64,000 nt of DNA from Planktothricoides sp. SR001 (GCF_001276715.1 NZ_LIUQ01000003.1:168334-232333); one strand, 5' to 3'; shown: positions 52,078 through 60,725, counted from the first letter of the stretch. Program-made: numbers and translations. Notes: a model not told the origin generated them from the letters alone.

Positions 52078-54521
52078 GGTTCTTCTGCCCCCGTTGATTC
52101 ACTGTAATTAATGACATCTTTTGGACAAACTGGATAAAATCCAATTCGTCGCCAAGTTCTAAATTCGGACATAATTCGGATGGGAACTGACCAACGTTGT
52201 GCTTCTTTCATAAATGATTTATCCTTACGCTTATTTGCGGCATATTTAATTTTGGCTATATCCTGTTCAAGTAATACGGTGATGGTATAACCAGCATCGC
52301 GCAAAAAATCTGAATGATTACACCAATGACCGTGTAACCATTTAGACTCTACGGGGGTTGGTTGGGTAGAGTCAAGGGTAGCAGCAACTTGGGCTAAATC
52401 AGCTTGAGAAATTGCTAAACCAGCCAAATTTTCCAGTAATTTTTTCCCTGTGGCAAGTTCTATTTTTTTATAAGGTTTTACATTTTCCCAATCATAAATA
52501 ATGGCTGGGCAAATACCGCCGGACATTAGACGCACATTGTCAATTTCATCAATGACAACATAGCGGTTGAGTCGTCCCAAGCGTTGAATTAAGGCAGCAG
52601 CAGGGGCGATCGCAGATATTAGTAAATCCGCACTTAAATCTAAAGACATCTCGCAAACTTGCGTGGTAATAGCCAAAACTGGAGAATCTCCTTTAAATAC
52701 CTCCACTACCGCTTTATGTTTTGCCAAACGGTCTTGATAGCGATAGCGACTGTGATAAATCAGCGGTTGAATTGGCAAATTCGGCAAATGTTTCTCAATT
52801 TCTATTTTTGCCTGACGATATAAATCGATACAAGTTTGTACCGAGTTCGTCACCCAGAGAATTTTGGCTGCTTTTTGCGGGTTAGCCAAAGTTTCGATAA
52901 CTCTTGGCCAAATTTGCGGCATTTCCTGAATTTTCTGGAGTTGATACCGAGGAATCGTTTCTAAATTTTGCGGTCCCTCGATGATTTGGATTTCCTCCTG
53001 TAATTCATCCATCACTTGCTGAATAGCCGCTAATTGTCCCTCGGTAAAACTGGCACTCATTAATAAAATTGGTGCGCCGGTAAATGTCTGCAAAAATAGC
53101 AGCAATGCCCCAAATAGGCGATCGTCATAAGCGTGAACCTCATCAAACACAAAAGCTGATTGACAAATTGCTGGCCAAGAGTACAAAGGCTTGCGATTGT
53201 TTTGGATTAAACCCAATACAGAATCAACGGTACAAACGATTAACTTGGCTTGCCATGCAGCGAATGCTGCCAAGCGAGAATTAATTCCCTCCGCATCATG
53301 TTCATTTGGTTCGTTATCAGACTCGCGAGAAAATAATATTTCTTCTAAATCAATTTCTGCACGAGAATGCATTAACTGGGCTTCGATTTCCGTTTCAGCG
53401 GCATAATCTAAATAACCCTGAGATGCGGTGCCCGTGGTGGGATAGCCAAAAAATAATTTTCGCCCTATTGCCCATTTTTTAGCCCAAGCATAAGCTGCCA
53501 CAGTTTTACCCGTTCCACAGCCAGCTTTGACTAAAGTTACGCGGTTTTTGGTTGTGGCAATTTGTTGTTGAAAAGGACGCAGCATTTGTCCTTTTAGCCG
53601 TTGTTCTAATAACTGAGAAATCTCTTTTTCAGATAATACTAAGTCTAAAGCTTGTGCGATCCAGTCTTTAATCTCATATCCCTTGGCAGGTAATGCAGAA
53701 CCGGCTAAGTCAGCCGCCATCACCGTGGCTTTTACTGCGGCAATAAATTTTTGTCTTTGCCAGTCTTTTTGCTCTTTTATAGATTCTTCAATATCAATAA
53801 ATTCTCGCTTAAGTCTGGTTAGTTGTTCCTGAATTTGAGATTTTGTCCAAGTTTCCTCTGGCAATTTTGGTAACTCAGCAGGCAACCCTAACTGTTTACC
53901 CATTTTTAAAATAGTGCTAAAATCAGAATGGTGAGTATAAATTTCTAATTTTTCTCCTGTTCCCGGAATCAGTTCGGTAATACAGCCGTTTGGTTGCTTA
54001 TATTTATTCAGACCAATTTTTAAATGATGTCCCATTGCTGCCCAAACCGCTGCAATTAAATCCGTATTGGGCGCTTTTTCTAACCATTGTCTAATGCTGG
54101 GAACGCCAAGGGCTAAAATTCCACTAATAATTTCATGGCGAATCATTTGGCGATCGATATGTTCTTTACTTGATTTCTCTATTTTCTTTCTATATTGACG
54201 ATTTTTTTCATCCAGTAATTTCGGATCGAGAGATTTCAAATAAACCATTTCCTGAAAATGTTGATTGGCTTTGCCCCAGTCATGGAGATAAGCCCCCAAC
54301 CGGACTGTATTGTGAAAATACTCTCGGTCTATCTCTGGTAAACCTAATTGATTCAGGATGGTTGCGCCTAACTTTTCTAATAATACATCAGCGGAATTCA
54401 TCACCGCTTGAATATGTCCGGTATAAGTGGCGGCGCCTTTAGCCATTGGATGTAAATCTTCCTCTTTTTTTGATAGAGGCAGAGATTTGGCTAATAGTCT
54501 TTTAAAGTCTTTAGATTTCAT
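52074..54521 (-). CDS. cas3: CRISPR-associated helicase/nuclease Cas3
   Basis: An 815-residue Cas3 with N-terminal HD nuclease and SF2 helicase. HD marks are GAATYTGHIQAV, LGAYLHDWGKANQHFQ at about 93-108 and MGHHLKIGL at about 168. Helicase motifs: Walker A KAGCGTGKTVAAYAW at about 333, DEVHAYD at about 470, SAS in LLMSASFTEGQL, and motif VI QRLGRLNR at about 660. It is recruited by Cascade to nick and degrade the target DNA. No frameshift or lost catalytic residue is seen, so the interference module should be active. A 250-bp minisatellite separates it from cas6 upstream. Confidence 0.95.
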   Translation of the reverse strand: MKSKDFKRLLAKSLPLSKKEEDLHPMAKGAATYTGHIQAVMNSADVLLEKLGATILNQLGLPEIDREYFHNTVRLGAYLHDWGKANQHFQEMVYLKSLDPKLLDEKNRQYRKKIEKSSKEHIDRQMIRHEIISGILALGVPSIRQWLEKAPNTDLIAAVWAAMGHHLKIGLNKYKQPNGCITELIPGTGEKLEIYTHHSDFSTILKMGKQLGLPAELPKLPEETWTKSQIQEQLTRLKREFIDIEESIKEQKDWQRQKFIAAVKATVMAADLAGSALPAKGYEIKDWIAQALDLVLSEKEISQLLEQRLKGQMLRPFQQQIATTKNRVTLVKAGCGTGKTVAAYAWAKKWAIGRKLFFGYPTTGTASQGYLDYAAETEIEAQLMHSRAEIDLEEILFSRESDNEPNEHDAEGINSRLAAFAAWQAKLIVCTVDSVLGLIQNNRKPLYSWPAICQSAFVFDEVHAYDDRLFGALLLFLQTFTGAPILLMSASFTEGQLAAIQQVMDELQEEIQIIEGPQNLETIPRYQLQKIQEMPQIWPRVIETLANPQKAAKILWVTNSVQTCIDLYRQAKIEIEKHLPNLPIQPLIYHSRYRYQDRLAKHKAVVEVFKGDSPVLAITTQVCEMSLDLSADLLISAIAPAAALIQRLGRLNRYVVIDEIDNVRLMSGGICPAIIYDWENVKPYKKIELATGKKLLENLAGLAISQADLAQVAATLDSTQPTPVESKWLHGHWCNHSDFLRDAGYTITVLLEQDIAKIKYAANKRKDKSFMKEAQRWSVPIRIMSEFRTWRRIGFYPVCPKDVINYSESTGAEEP

Positions 54522-54795
54522 TAGAGAATAGGGAACAGGGAATGGGGAACGGGGAAGAGGAAAGAGGAAAGAGGAAAGAGGAAAGAGGAAAGAGGAAATA
54601 GGAAATAGGAAAGAGGAAAGAGGAAAGAGGAAAGAGGAAATAGGAAAGAGGAAATAGGAAATAGGAAAGAGGAAATAGGAAATAGGAAAGAGGAAAGAGG
54701 AAAGAGGAAATAGGAAAGAGGAAAGAGGAAATAGGGAAAGAGGGAAAGAGGAAATAGGGAAAGAGGGAAAGAGGAAATAGGGAAAGAGGGAATAT
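54522..54795 (-). repeat. Heptamer minisatellite between cas6 and cas3
   Basis: About 35 tandem copies of GGAAAGA/GGAAATA, with GGGAAAGA variants towards the right. It fills the whole spacer between the stop of cas6 and the cas3 ATG. Its reverse strand is pyrimidine-rich (TTTCCTC), giving false 'FPLSSFLFPLS' frames. Copy number is probably unstable. On the message it is a long purine- or pyrimidine-only tract, which could change spacing and translation. Confidence 0.92.
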
Positions 54796-54800
54796 TTCCC

Positions 54801-54832
54801 ATGTAGGGGTCAAAGGCTGTTGACCCCTACAT
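54801..54832. terminator. Hairpin overlapping the cas6 stop
   Basis: A perfect 13-bp inverted repeat (arms ATGTAGGGGTCAA / TTGACCCCTACAT, loop AGGCTG) of the GGGGTCAAC palindrome family. The TAG stop of cas6 and its last Met codon lie within the right arm. It may attenuate read-through from cas6 into cas3. Confidence 0.7.
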
Positions 54833-55480
54833 ATCAGAAGAGACAAAAATTCCTGCACCCATTTTTCGGCGACCCCCTAAACCGAATTGTTGCAATTTTA
54901 AAGAGTCTTCATTGCTTAAATTACTGATTTTGGTGGTAAAACCCACTATCTGATGCCGTTTAATTTTTATGGTTTTTCGACTAAATTTGCCGTCACGTTG
55001 TAAAGGGATAGAAACTTGACCGCTAATTTCCAAAGCATCAAGCTGACGTTGTGCAGCGGCTAAAAAAACATCGGGTTCACTATATCCTTTGAGCACCACG
55101 ATTCGCGCTTTCAGGGTGGAGACGGGTCGCAAGAGGGAAACTGCCGGAATGCCAATGTCTACGGGATGAATGCCAATCCGAATTTTTTTACCTGCGATCG
55201 CATATACGAGGGGAATTTGACTCAGGGGGACTCGAATCCGCAAATGAGATTGCTGGGTCAGCAAAATTTTGCCTGCGCGATCGGGAATTCCTGGAATAGT
55301 CAGAATTTGAAGCTGTTCTTGTTCGTGAAAAGCCCCGCATTGGTGAACCAAGGCAGCATAGAGTCCATATCCATGATCCGCAGGAAGCGATCGCCCTCTC
55401 ACCGGGAAACTCAGTTCCACGAAAGGCTCAATTTCGCATATTGCACTATAAAACATCGTATTTTTTGAAAAAAATGCCAT
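54827..55480 (-). CDS. cas6: CRISPR RNA endonuclease Cas6, MYXAN type (Cmx6)
   Basis: A 217-residue Cas6, which cuts the precursor crRNA at the base of the repeat hairpin. It shows SAICEIEPFVELSFPVRGRSLPADHGYGLYAALV at the N-terminus and ends with the glycine-rich loop LQQFGLGGRRKMGAGIF. A histidine near residue 33 (PADHGYG) or 42 (LVHQ) could be catalytic. The ATG at 55480 (MAFFSKN) is preferred: AGGAG lies nine bases upstream, while the 15 residues before it are not family-like. It is the first cas gene; its leader carries CRISPR-repeat-like hairpins. The last codons overlap an inverted repeat. Confidence 0.9.
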   Translation of the reverse strand: MAFFSKNTMFYSAICEIEPFVELSFPVRGRSLPADHGYGLYAALVHQCGAFHEQEQLQILTIPGIPDRAGKILLTQQSHLRIRVPLSQIPLVYAIAGKKIRIGIHPVDIGIPAVSLLRPVSTLKARIVVLKGYSEPDVFLAAAQRQLDALEISGQVSIPLQRDGKFSRKTIKIKRHQIVGFTTKISNLSNEDSLKLQQFGLGGRRKMGAGIFVSSDM

Positions 55481-55501
55481 ATCTATATGTCTCCTAATGT
55501 T

Positions 55502-55604
55502 CATCTCAGCGCCGGACGGCATCAAAGTGGATTAACTCAGAGAAAGAATCAACATCCCAGAGGAGTGTTTAACGCCTGACGGCATCAGAGGTGATTAGGA
55601 GCAA
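55502..55604 (-). repeat. Two CRISPR-repeat-like hairpins upstream of cas6
   Basis: Copy A starts at 55502 and copy B at 55565, in the same orientation as the array, 63 bp apart, giving a one-spacer mini-array of about 27 bp. Copy B has GTGTTTAACGCCTGACGGCA, then TCAGAGGT and, after a short insertion, GAGCAA. Copy A is more diverged but keeps CGCCGGACGGCATCA. Both keep the GCC-N4-GGC stem (loops GGAC and TGAC against TTAC). The stem of copy A ends 30 bases before the cas6 ATG. Confidence 0.88.
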
Positions 55605-55675
55605 CCGAGGGCATGGTAAGCCTCAAGGCCGCAAAAACTTAAACTCGCTCCGAGTCTTGGTTATTGCACTTTAAA

Positions 55676-55773
55676 ATTGCTCAACGCTTTGTTACTCAAC
55701 GCTTTGTTGCTCAACACTTTGGTTTTAAAGCTTGCGGAATTAGAGATTAAAGCATCAGAGGTGATATATGTTC
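55676..55773. repeat. Fragments of CRISPR repeat further upstream of cas6
   Basis: Three near-copies of TTGCTCAACGCTTTG follow each other from 55677 to 55721, each matching the left half of the array repeat. Further on come CTTGCGGAATTAGAGATTAA and AGCATCAGAGGTGATA, which match the right half. It looks like one or more old repeats amplified and decayed. No hairpin is preserved. Confidence 0.65.
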
Positions 55774-55881
55774 GGGATTATAACACACATTCCGGCAGTT
55801 GGCGAAAAAATTTACCGGAGTTGGACTTACCCACGGACTCTAAGGGTAAGGTGGGTAAAAGCCCACCCGCCCTACCTACTA

Positions 55882-55918
55882 AAAAAAAGGACTTGGCTGT
55901 TGCCTTGTCCTTTTTTTT
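55882..55918. terminator. 37-bp bidirectional terminator, right copy
   Basis: Identical over 37 bp to 44598-44634, with one extra A on the left. It lies at the outer side of the cas leader region. Together the two copies flank about 11.3 kb containing only CRISPR-Cas material and its insertions. Confidence 0.88.
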
Positions 55919-56009
55919 ATCAGATTTTTCCCCGCATATATGTATTGACAAGGTTTCTAATTGCCAATACATAGTCAGTAATCTGAGGATGTATTCCCCT
56001 ATTTTAGCC

Positions 56010-56540
56010 TCAGAAACCAGAGAAACCGGGTTTCTTCAAGAAACTGGTTTCTTGGGTCTTCCCGTGGGGTGGCGAGAAACCGGGGCAAGAAACCGGGTTT
56101 CTCTGTAGGGGCGAATGGCCATTCGCCCCTACTTGGTTGGTGGCAAAGGTAGTCTAAAGAAACCCGGTTTCTGGGTGAGGTGGCAAAGGTTGACGAGAGA
56201 AACCCGGTTTCTGGGGTCTCTGGTTTCTTGGGTCTTCCCGTGGGGTGTAGGGGCGAAGCATTCGGGCGACAATTTATGGAATAAACAGAAAACTTTTAAT
56301 CCGAATGCTTCGCCCTGATTGGTGGCAAAGGCTGACGAGAGAAACCCGGTTTCTGGAGTCTTGCCGTGGGGTGCGAGAAACCGGGGCAAGAAACCGGGTT
56401 TCTCTGTAGGGGCGAATGGCCATTCGCCCCTACTTGGTTGGTGGCAAAGGTAGTCTAAAGAAACCCGGTTTCTGGGTGGGGTGGCAAAGGTTGAGGAAAG
56501 AAACCCGGTTTCTGGGGTCTTGCCGTGGGGTGGCGCTCTG
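56010..56540. repeat. Dense field of palindromic repeats, partly duplicated
   Basis: About ten GAAACC(C/G)GGTTTC palindromes and two GTAGGGGCGAATGGCCATTC units. The segments 56073-56190 and 56374-56491 are near-identical, a 301-bp-offset duplication. Short phrases GGTGGCAAAGG and GTCTTCCCGTGGGGTG recur. Reading frames here are repeat translations, not genes. From 56541 to 56782 there is ordinary non-coding sequence. Confidence 0.85.
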
Positions 56541-56782
56541 TCGATCGCGTGTTAAGCTAGATCAGATTTGTGCAAAACCATCCCGATCGCAGTCTCCCAA
56601 TTCGGCAATTGAAATGCCATCGCCAAATTAGACCAGATTTTTCCCTGTGATTGGTCGTTTGATTGGTCGTTTTTTCCCACAGGGCTTAGGCATGACCTCG
56701 CCAAATGTCTGTTCTGAAGCCCTTAAACCTGAATTCCTCAAAAAAACCCTGAATTATTTTTAAGTAGCCTGTCTATGTCAAT

Positions 56783-58192
56783 TTGTCCCCGCATCTGAGT
56801 TTTGTTGTGGCTAAAAAATCTGAGTCTGAATTATCACCACCGATTTTAAACGAGTTAGGCGATCGCGACTTAGGGATTGCTTCCATCCTCGGGGATTTGC
56901 CTTTATATTCGTTTCAGGTAGAAATCAATACCCTCTGTTATCAAATTACGGAGATATTTGAGAAACATCCCCTCCTGCCCGGAGCGATTTTAGTCGAAAA
57001 TGGGGATTTTTTTGGCATGATTTCTCGCCAAAGATTATTAGAATATTTAATCCGACCGCGAGCGATCGATCTCTTTTTAAATGCCCCGGTGCAGTTAATC
57101 TACAGTTATGCCCGCACTGACTTATTAATTTTGAGCGATACAACCTCTATTTTATCCGCAGCGCGTTTAGCCTTGCGGCGATCGCCTCAACTATTATCAG
57201 AACCCATTGTCGTCAAAATGCAATCCGGTGCCTACAAGTTATTAAATATTAGTGAGTTAAATATTGCCTATTGGCAAATTCGCGGCATTGAAACGCAGTT
57301 ACGGTTTGAAAACTTACAAACCCTTATGATTCAAACGGAGAAAATGGCCAGTTTAGGTCGTTTAGTAGATGGCGTTGCCCATGAAATATTAGATCCCGTA
57401 GGTTTTATTTGGGGAAATTTAACTTATGTCACCGACTATACTCAAAGTTTAATTGAGTTGATGGGGGCTTATGAGCAATTCCTGCCCAATGTACCAGAAG
57501 AAATTGCCGCCCTCCAGGAAGAAATTGAATTCAATTTTTTAAAGCAGGATTTACCCAGAGCCTTAGATAGTATCAAAAATGGCGCAGAACGTTTAAAAAA
57601 TATAGCTAGTAGCTTACAAAATTTTTGCCATATGGATGAAGTTTATCCCAAACCGGCTGATTTGCACGCGGCCATTGATAGTGTGCTGTTACTACTGAAA
57701 AGTCGGTTAAGTGGAGAAGTAAAAATCGTCAAAAATTATGGTTACATACCTCCAGTTTCTTGCTATATCGGACAACTGAATCAAGTTTTTATCAATATTC
57801 TGGGTTATGCCATTGATGGACTGATTAATCAAGAGGTGAATCAGAAATTCGATCAAGAATTTAGCGAAACCGACTATTTAAACCCGGTGCAAACCTTATC
57901 CAAGTCTCAGATTTATATTACCACTACTATTATCTCTAGATCGGGGGAAATGCCGGATCGACTTGACGATCGCTGGGTGTCGATTAAAATTAAAGATAAT
58001 GGAGCGGGGATGTCTTCCGAGAAGTTGGCGCAACTCTATGCTTCGTTTTCTGGCAATCATCGCCGCGTGGAAAAAGAAACCAGTTTATCCGTCTCTTATT
58101 GGATTATCACCGCCAAACATGGCGGGGAATTTCTGATGCGATCGCAGCCAGGAGAAGGCACGGAATTTGAAATTTTATTACGGGTTTATTAA
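56783..58192 (+). CDS. Histidine-kinase-like protein with degenerate ATP lid
   Basis: Up to 469 residues, with TTG at 56783 or GTG at 56807 as start; neither has a strong ribosome site. Residues 25-165 resemble a CBS-pair-like domain seen in cyanobacterial kinases (LPGAILVENGDFFGMISRQRLLEYLIRPRAIDLFLNAPV). The phospho-acceptor region is MASLGRLVDGVAHEILDP at about 192-209, with the histidine in VAHE. The ATPase domain has an N-box (NQVFINILGYAIDGL) and a normal G1 box (KDNGAGMS), but the expected G2 glycines (GTGLGL) are replaced by KETSLSVSY. It may therefore be a weak kinase or a pseudokinase. No receiver is fused. Confidence 0.82.
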   Translation: MSPHLSFVVAKKSESELSPPILNELGDRDLGIASILGDLPLYSFQVEINTLCYQITEIFEKHPLLPGAILVENGDFFGMISRQRLLEYLIRPRAIDLFLNAPVQLIYSYARTDLLILSDTTSILSAARLALRRSPQLLSEPIVVKMQSGAYKLLNISELNIAYWQIRGIETQLRFENLQTLMIQTEKMASLGRLVDGVAHEILDPVGFIWGNLTYVTDYTQSLIELMGAYEQFLPNVPEEIAALQEEIEFNFLKQDLPRALDSIKNGAERLKNIASSLQNFCHMDEVYPKPADLHAAIDSVLLLLKSRLSGEVKIVKNYGYIPPVSCYIGQLNQVFINILGYAIDGLINQEVNQKFDQEFSETDYLNPVQTLSKSQIYITTTIISRSGEMPDRLDDRWVSIKIKDNGAGMSSEKLAQLYASFSGNHRRVEKETSLSVSYWIITAKHGGEFLMRSQPGEGTEFEILLRVY

Positions 58193-58452
58193 TTTCCTGT
58201 GGTTAATCCGTTCAAATTCGCCAATGTTTAGCCAATTTAATGACAATTGCAGGGAAGCTACAGATGCGATCGAAGGTCTCCAGGCATTTCTCGTTTTTCC
58301 ATTCCGAGAAATACGCGGCCCCCATACATCCACAGCCCCCCTGCAATCTATAACAATGCCAATTGAATGGCAGTAAATTAGAAAAACATTTGATGCAGCA
58401 GGAAAGACAACCTATCTCCGGGTTTTTATCCCAGAAAGGTAGCCAAACTCAA

Positions 58453-59280
58453 TTAAGCGTTGGGTTCAACCCGACCGTAAAACTGACCAATAATCTTCAC
58501 TTTCACAGCATCTTTAGCGCCTAAGTCCGTATCAGAATCTTGTTCGCTGATAAAGATACCGGCAATTTCACCAGTGCGACCATCAACCTTGGCGATTTTC
58601 AAAGAAATTTCCCCACTACCACCCAGGGCACGCTTGATATTGCTGCGGGCAATTTCTTCTTTATCTGCGGCTGCCGGAATTGCGACTGCATTATCGTAGC
58701 CGGTAGCTTCACCGCGACCCTTGGGATCCAAAAAGGCCGAAGAGCGATAAGAAGGAACAGAGAATTTGCCTTCAAAGTCGGTAGAAGTGTTAATAGTGTC
58801 TATTCCAGGCTGGCTGGTGGCCACGAGTTTTTTAATCGTGAACAGGAAAGGAACTTCCTCACCGCCGGGAAGCACCACCGTGGTTGGCTGGAAATCGATC
58901 CCATCCTCTTCATAGAAGGTGAGGCTGCGATCTTCGTTGATGCTCAACGGGCCGCTGATTTGGGTCAGACTGGTGGTGTAGCGAGTCAACAATTTACTGG
59001 GGACAAATTCAGACTCTTGTTTGCGCTTATTCGTTTCTTCCTCAACGAAGAATTCTTTGGGCTGTAAACACAAATCGGTGAGGATATATGACTGGTTAGG
59101 ATCAAGAAAAATGGAACCGCGAGCGGTTTCTGGTAACTCAGGACAATTATTGGCAAGTCCAGTATTGACAATATCTTCATAAGTCAGTTGATCCTTACTG
59201 ACGGTCGGACCTTCACTACAAGCAGTTAACACACCTAAACACAGTGCTAGAAGTGCAGCAATTACAGCGCGATACCTCAT
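58453..59280 (-). CDS. psbO: Photosystem II manganese-stabilizing protein
   Basis: A 275-residue precursor of the extrinsic PSII subunit that stabilises the Mn4CaO5 cluster on the lumen side. The signal peptide is MRYRAVIAALLALCLGVLTAC. The mature protein shows LTYEDIVNTGLANNCPELPETARGSI, with the first of two conserved cysteines (NCPEL and LCLQPKEF), FVPSKLLTR, FEEDGIDFQ-like FYEEDGIDFQPTTV, GRGEATGYDNAVAIPA and the C-terminal strand GEIAGIFISEQ. The start at 59280 drops six residues of a longer frame. psbO is essentially restricted to oxygenic phototrophs, so it fixes the organism as a cyanobacterium. Confidence 0.97.
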   Translation of the reverse strand: MRYRAVIAALLALCLGVLTACSEGPTVSKDQLTYEDIVNTGLANNCPELPETARGSIFLDPNQSYILTDLCLQPKEFFVEEETNKRKQESEFVPSKLLTRYTTSLTQISGPLSINEDRSLTFYEEDGIDFQPTTVVLPGGEEVPFLFTIKKLVATSQPGIDTINTSTDFEGKFSVPSYRSSAFLDPKGRGEATGYDNAVAIPAAADKEEIARSNIKRALGGSGEISLKIAKVDGRTGEIAGIFISEQDSDTDLGAKDAVKVKIIGQFYGRVEPNA

Positions 59281-60104
59281 GTTCAACCTCAATCTCAAAA
59301 ATATAACAATCTTAACGGCACCCAGAAGGGCTTTTCAGAGAATTTTCCAGCTAAATGAACGCCCGCGAGCTATCCACAACCCTAGCGCCAGACAGAGAGC
59401 GCAGAGCCTTCCCGAATGGATGAATCATCGGCCACCTTGTAGGGACAATTGTCACCAGAAAAGATGTCCTGATTTTTCTCGGAGCAGCGATCCCAGTTGA
59501 AAAGCTGCCCGGTTGCCCAGAGTGACTTAACTTTTATCGCTTTCAAGATTCCCTACAGCATTTTACCGAAAAACCGGCAACATTCTATCTGATGGAGTAT
59601 CTTGTCTATTTTGATTGTCTCAATTTACCACCGATCGTGAAAGTGATGAAATTTTAGAGACTGGGCAGTTTTCTCAAAGGCGATCGCGATTCCATTAATG
59701 CGCCGACGGCGATATACCCCGCTTAAGCTGTGTTATATTTGTTTGTGCTTTGTCTGATATATGTCACGACAATCGTAGGCATCTAGGAATCTAGGCATTT
59801 TTTTCCGGGATCAACCCGGATTGTGACGGAAAATTTTGTTGAAGCAGGGTTTTTCAGGCGATCGCAGCCTGACCTGGGGACAACGAAAATCCATCATCGG
59901 ACTTTGAGGATAATGGCTCACCGAACCTAAATAGAACCTAAATATATTTGGAGAGAATATTTGTAGAAAATATTTGTAGAGATATTTTTACCAGATTTTT
60001 CTGTGACTTTACGGTTCATGTGAACTGATTGAAATTAGCTATTTAAAACTTAGTGGTAATAGCTGAATTTGACAAAAAAATCAAGCTATAGGAGGATTTA
60101 TATT
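59281..60104. other. Long spacer upstream of psbO
   Basis: No gene is recognised in these 824 bp. It must hold the psbO promoter near 59290-59400 and the promoter of the following plus-strand gene. The AGGAGGATT ribosome site at 60090-60097 is clear. No long repeats are present. Confidence 0.6.
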
Positions 60105-60470
60105 ATGACTGATATGGAGAAACTGCACTGGGAAAAGTTTAACCATAAGTGGGATAAAGTGGCCACAAGAATCAGAAAATTAGCAAAAGAAAATGCCGGA
60201 GATATTGAAGCAATATTATCTCTTTTGCGCCTACTGGAAAATCTGCACAAAGAAATTAGAGATGGGGTTTTTCAAGAATGTTTACCGGAGAATCGTCAAG
60301 CTCTTTATAACTTATTAAGAGACATAGAGAATGCCGGTGGATGGCCATATATATATCGAGGCAGCTTACAATCTCTGCTGGCTAAATTCTCAAAAGAAGA
60401 AGCCAATGAATTATTATTGGAAGCTGGCCAAACGCCCTCTAATTTATTGGACAATAATGCGGAGAAATAG
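60105..60470 (+). CDS. Hypothetical helical protein with strong ribosome site
   Basis: A 121-residue soluble, mostly helical, charged protein (MTDMEKLHWEKFNHKWDKVA, IEAILSLLRLLENLHKEIRDG, ENRQALYNLLRDIENAGGWP). The ATG follows GGAGG by nine bases, far better than an upstream in-frame start at 60069. No family is recognised. The amphipathic helices could form a small bundle, as in regulators or adaptors. There are no helpful neighbours: psbO is divergent upstream and an RTX protein convergent downstream. Confidence 0.6.
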   Translation: MTDMEKLHWEKFNHKWDKVATRIRKLAKENAGDIEAILSLLRLLENLHKEIRDGVFQECLPENRQALYNLLRDIENAGGWPYIYRGSLQSLLAKFSKEEANELLLEAGQTPSNLLDNNAEK

Positions 60471-60725
60471 TATTTGAATTTTCTTAGAACTGGGGTGGTT
60501 TATCCTCCCGAACCTACCGATGATTATTACACCATCATGTTCTGAAAAAATTCAGTCTAATTTTCAGTCAATTAGAGACGTTCAGATTGAACGTCTCTAA
60601 TTGAAAATGCCAATGGCTAACAATCAAAGGTAAATCTTAGGTCAATATTTAGGTAAATATTATTTACCCGATTATTTCCCGGTAATTTATCCGCTAATTA
60701 AATTGGGAAAATTGGGAGATATATT

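Noticed and set aside
54511-54858. Minus-strand frames rich in FPLSSFLFPLS
   Set aside because: They are translations of the GGAAAGA minisatellite; no family and no ribosome site.
58540-59067. 175-residue plus-strand frame
   Set aside because: It lies antisense to psbO and shows no domain.
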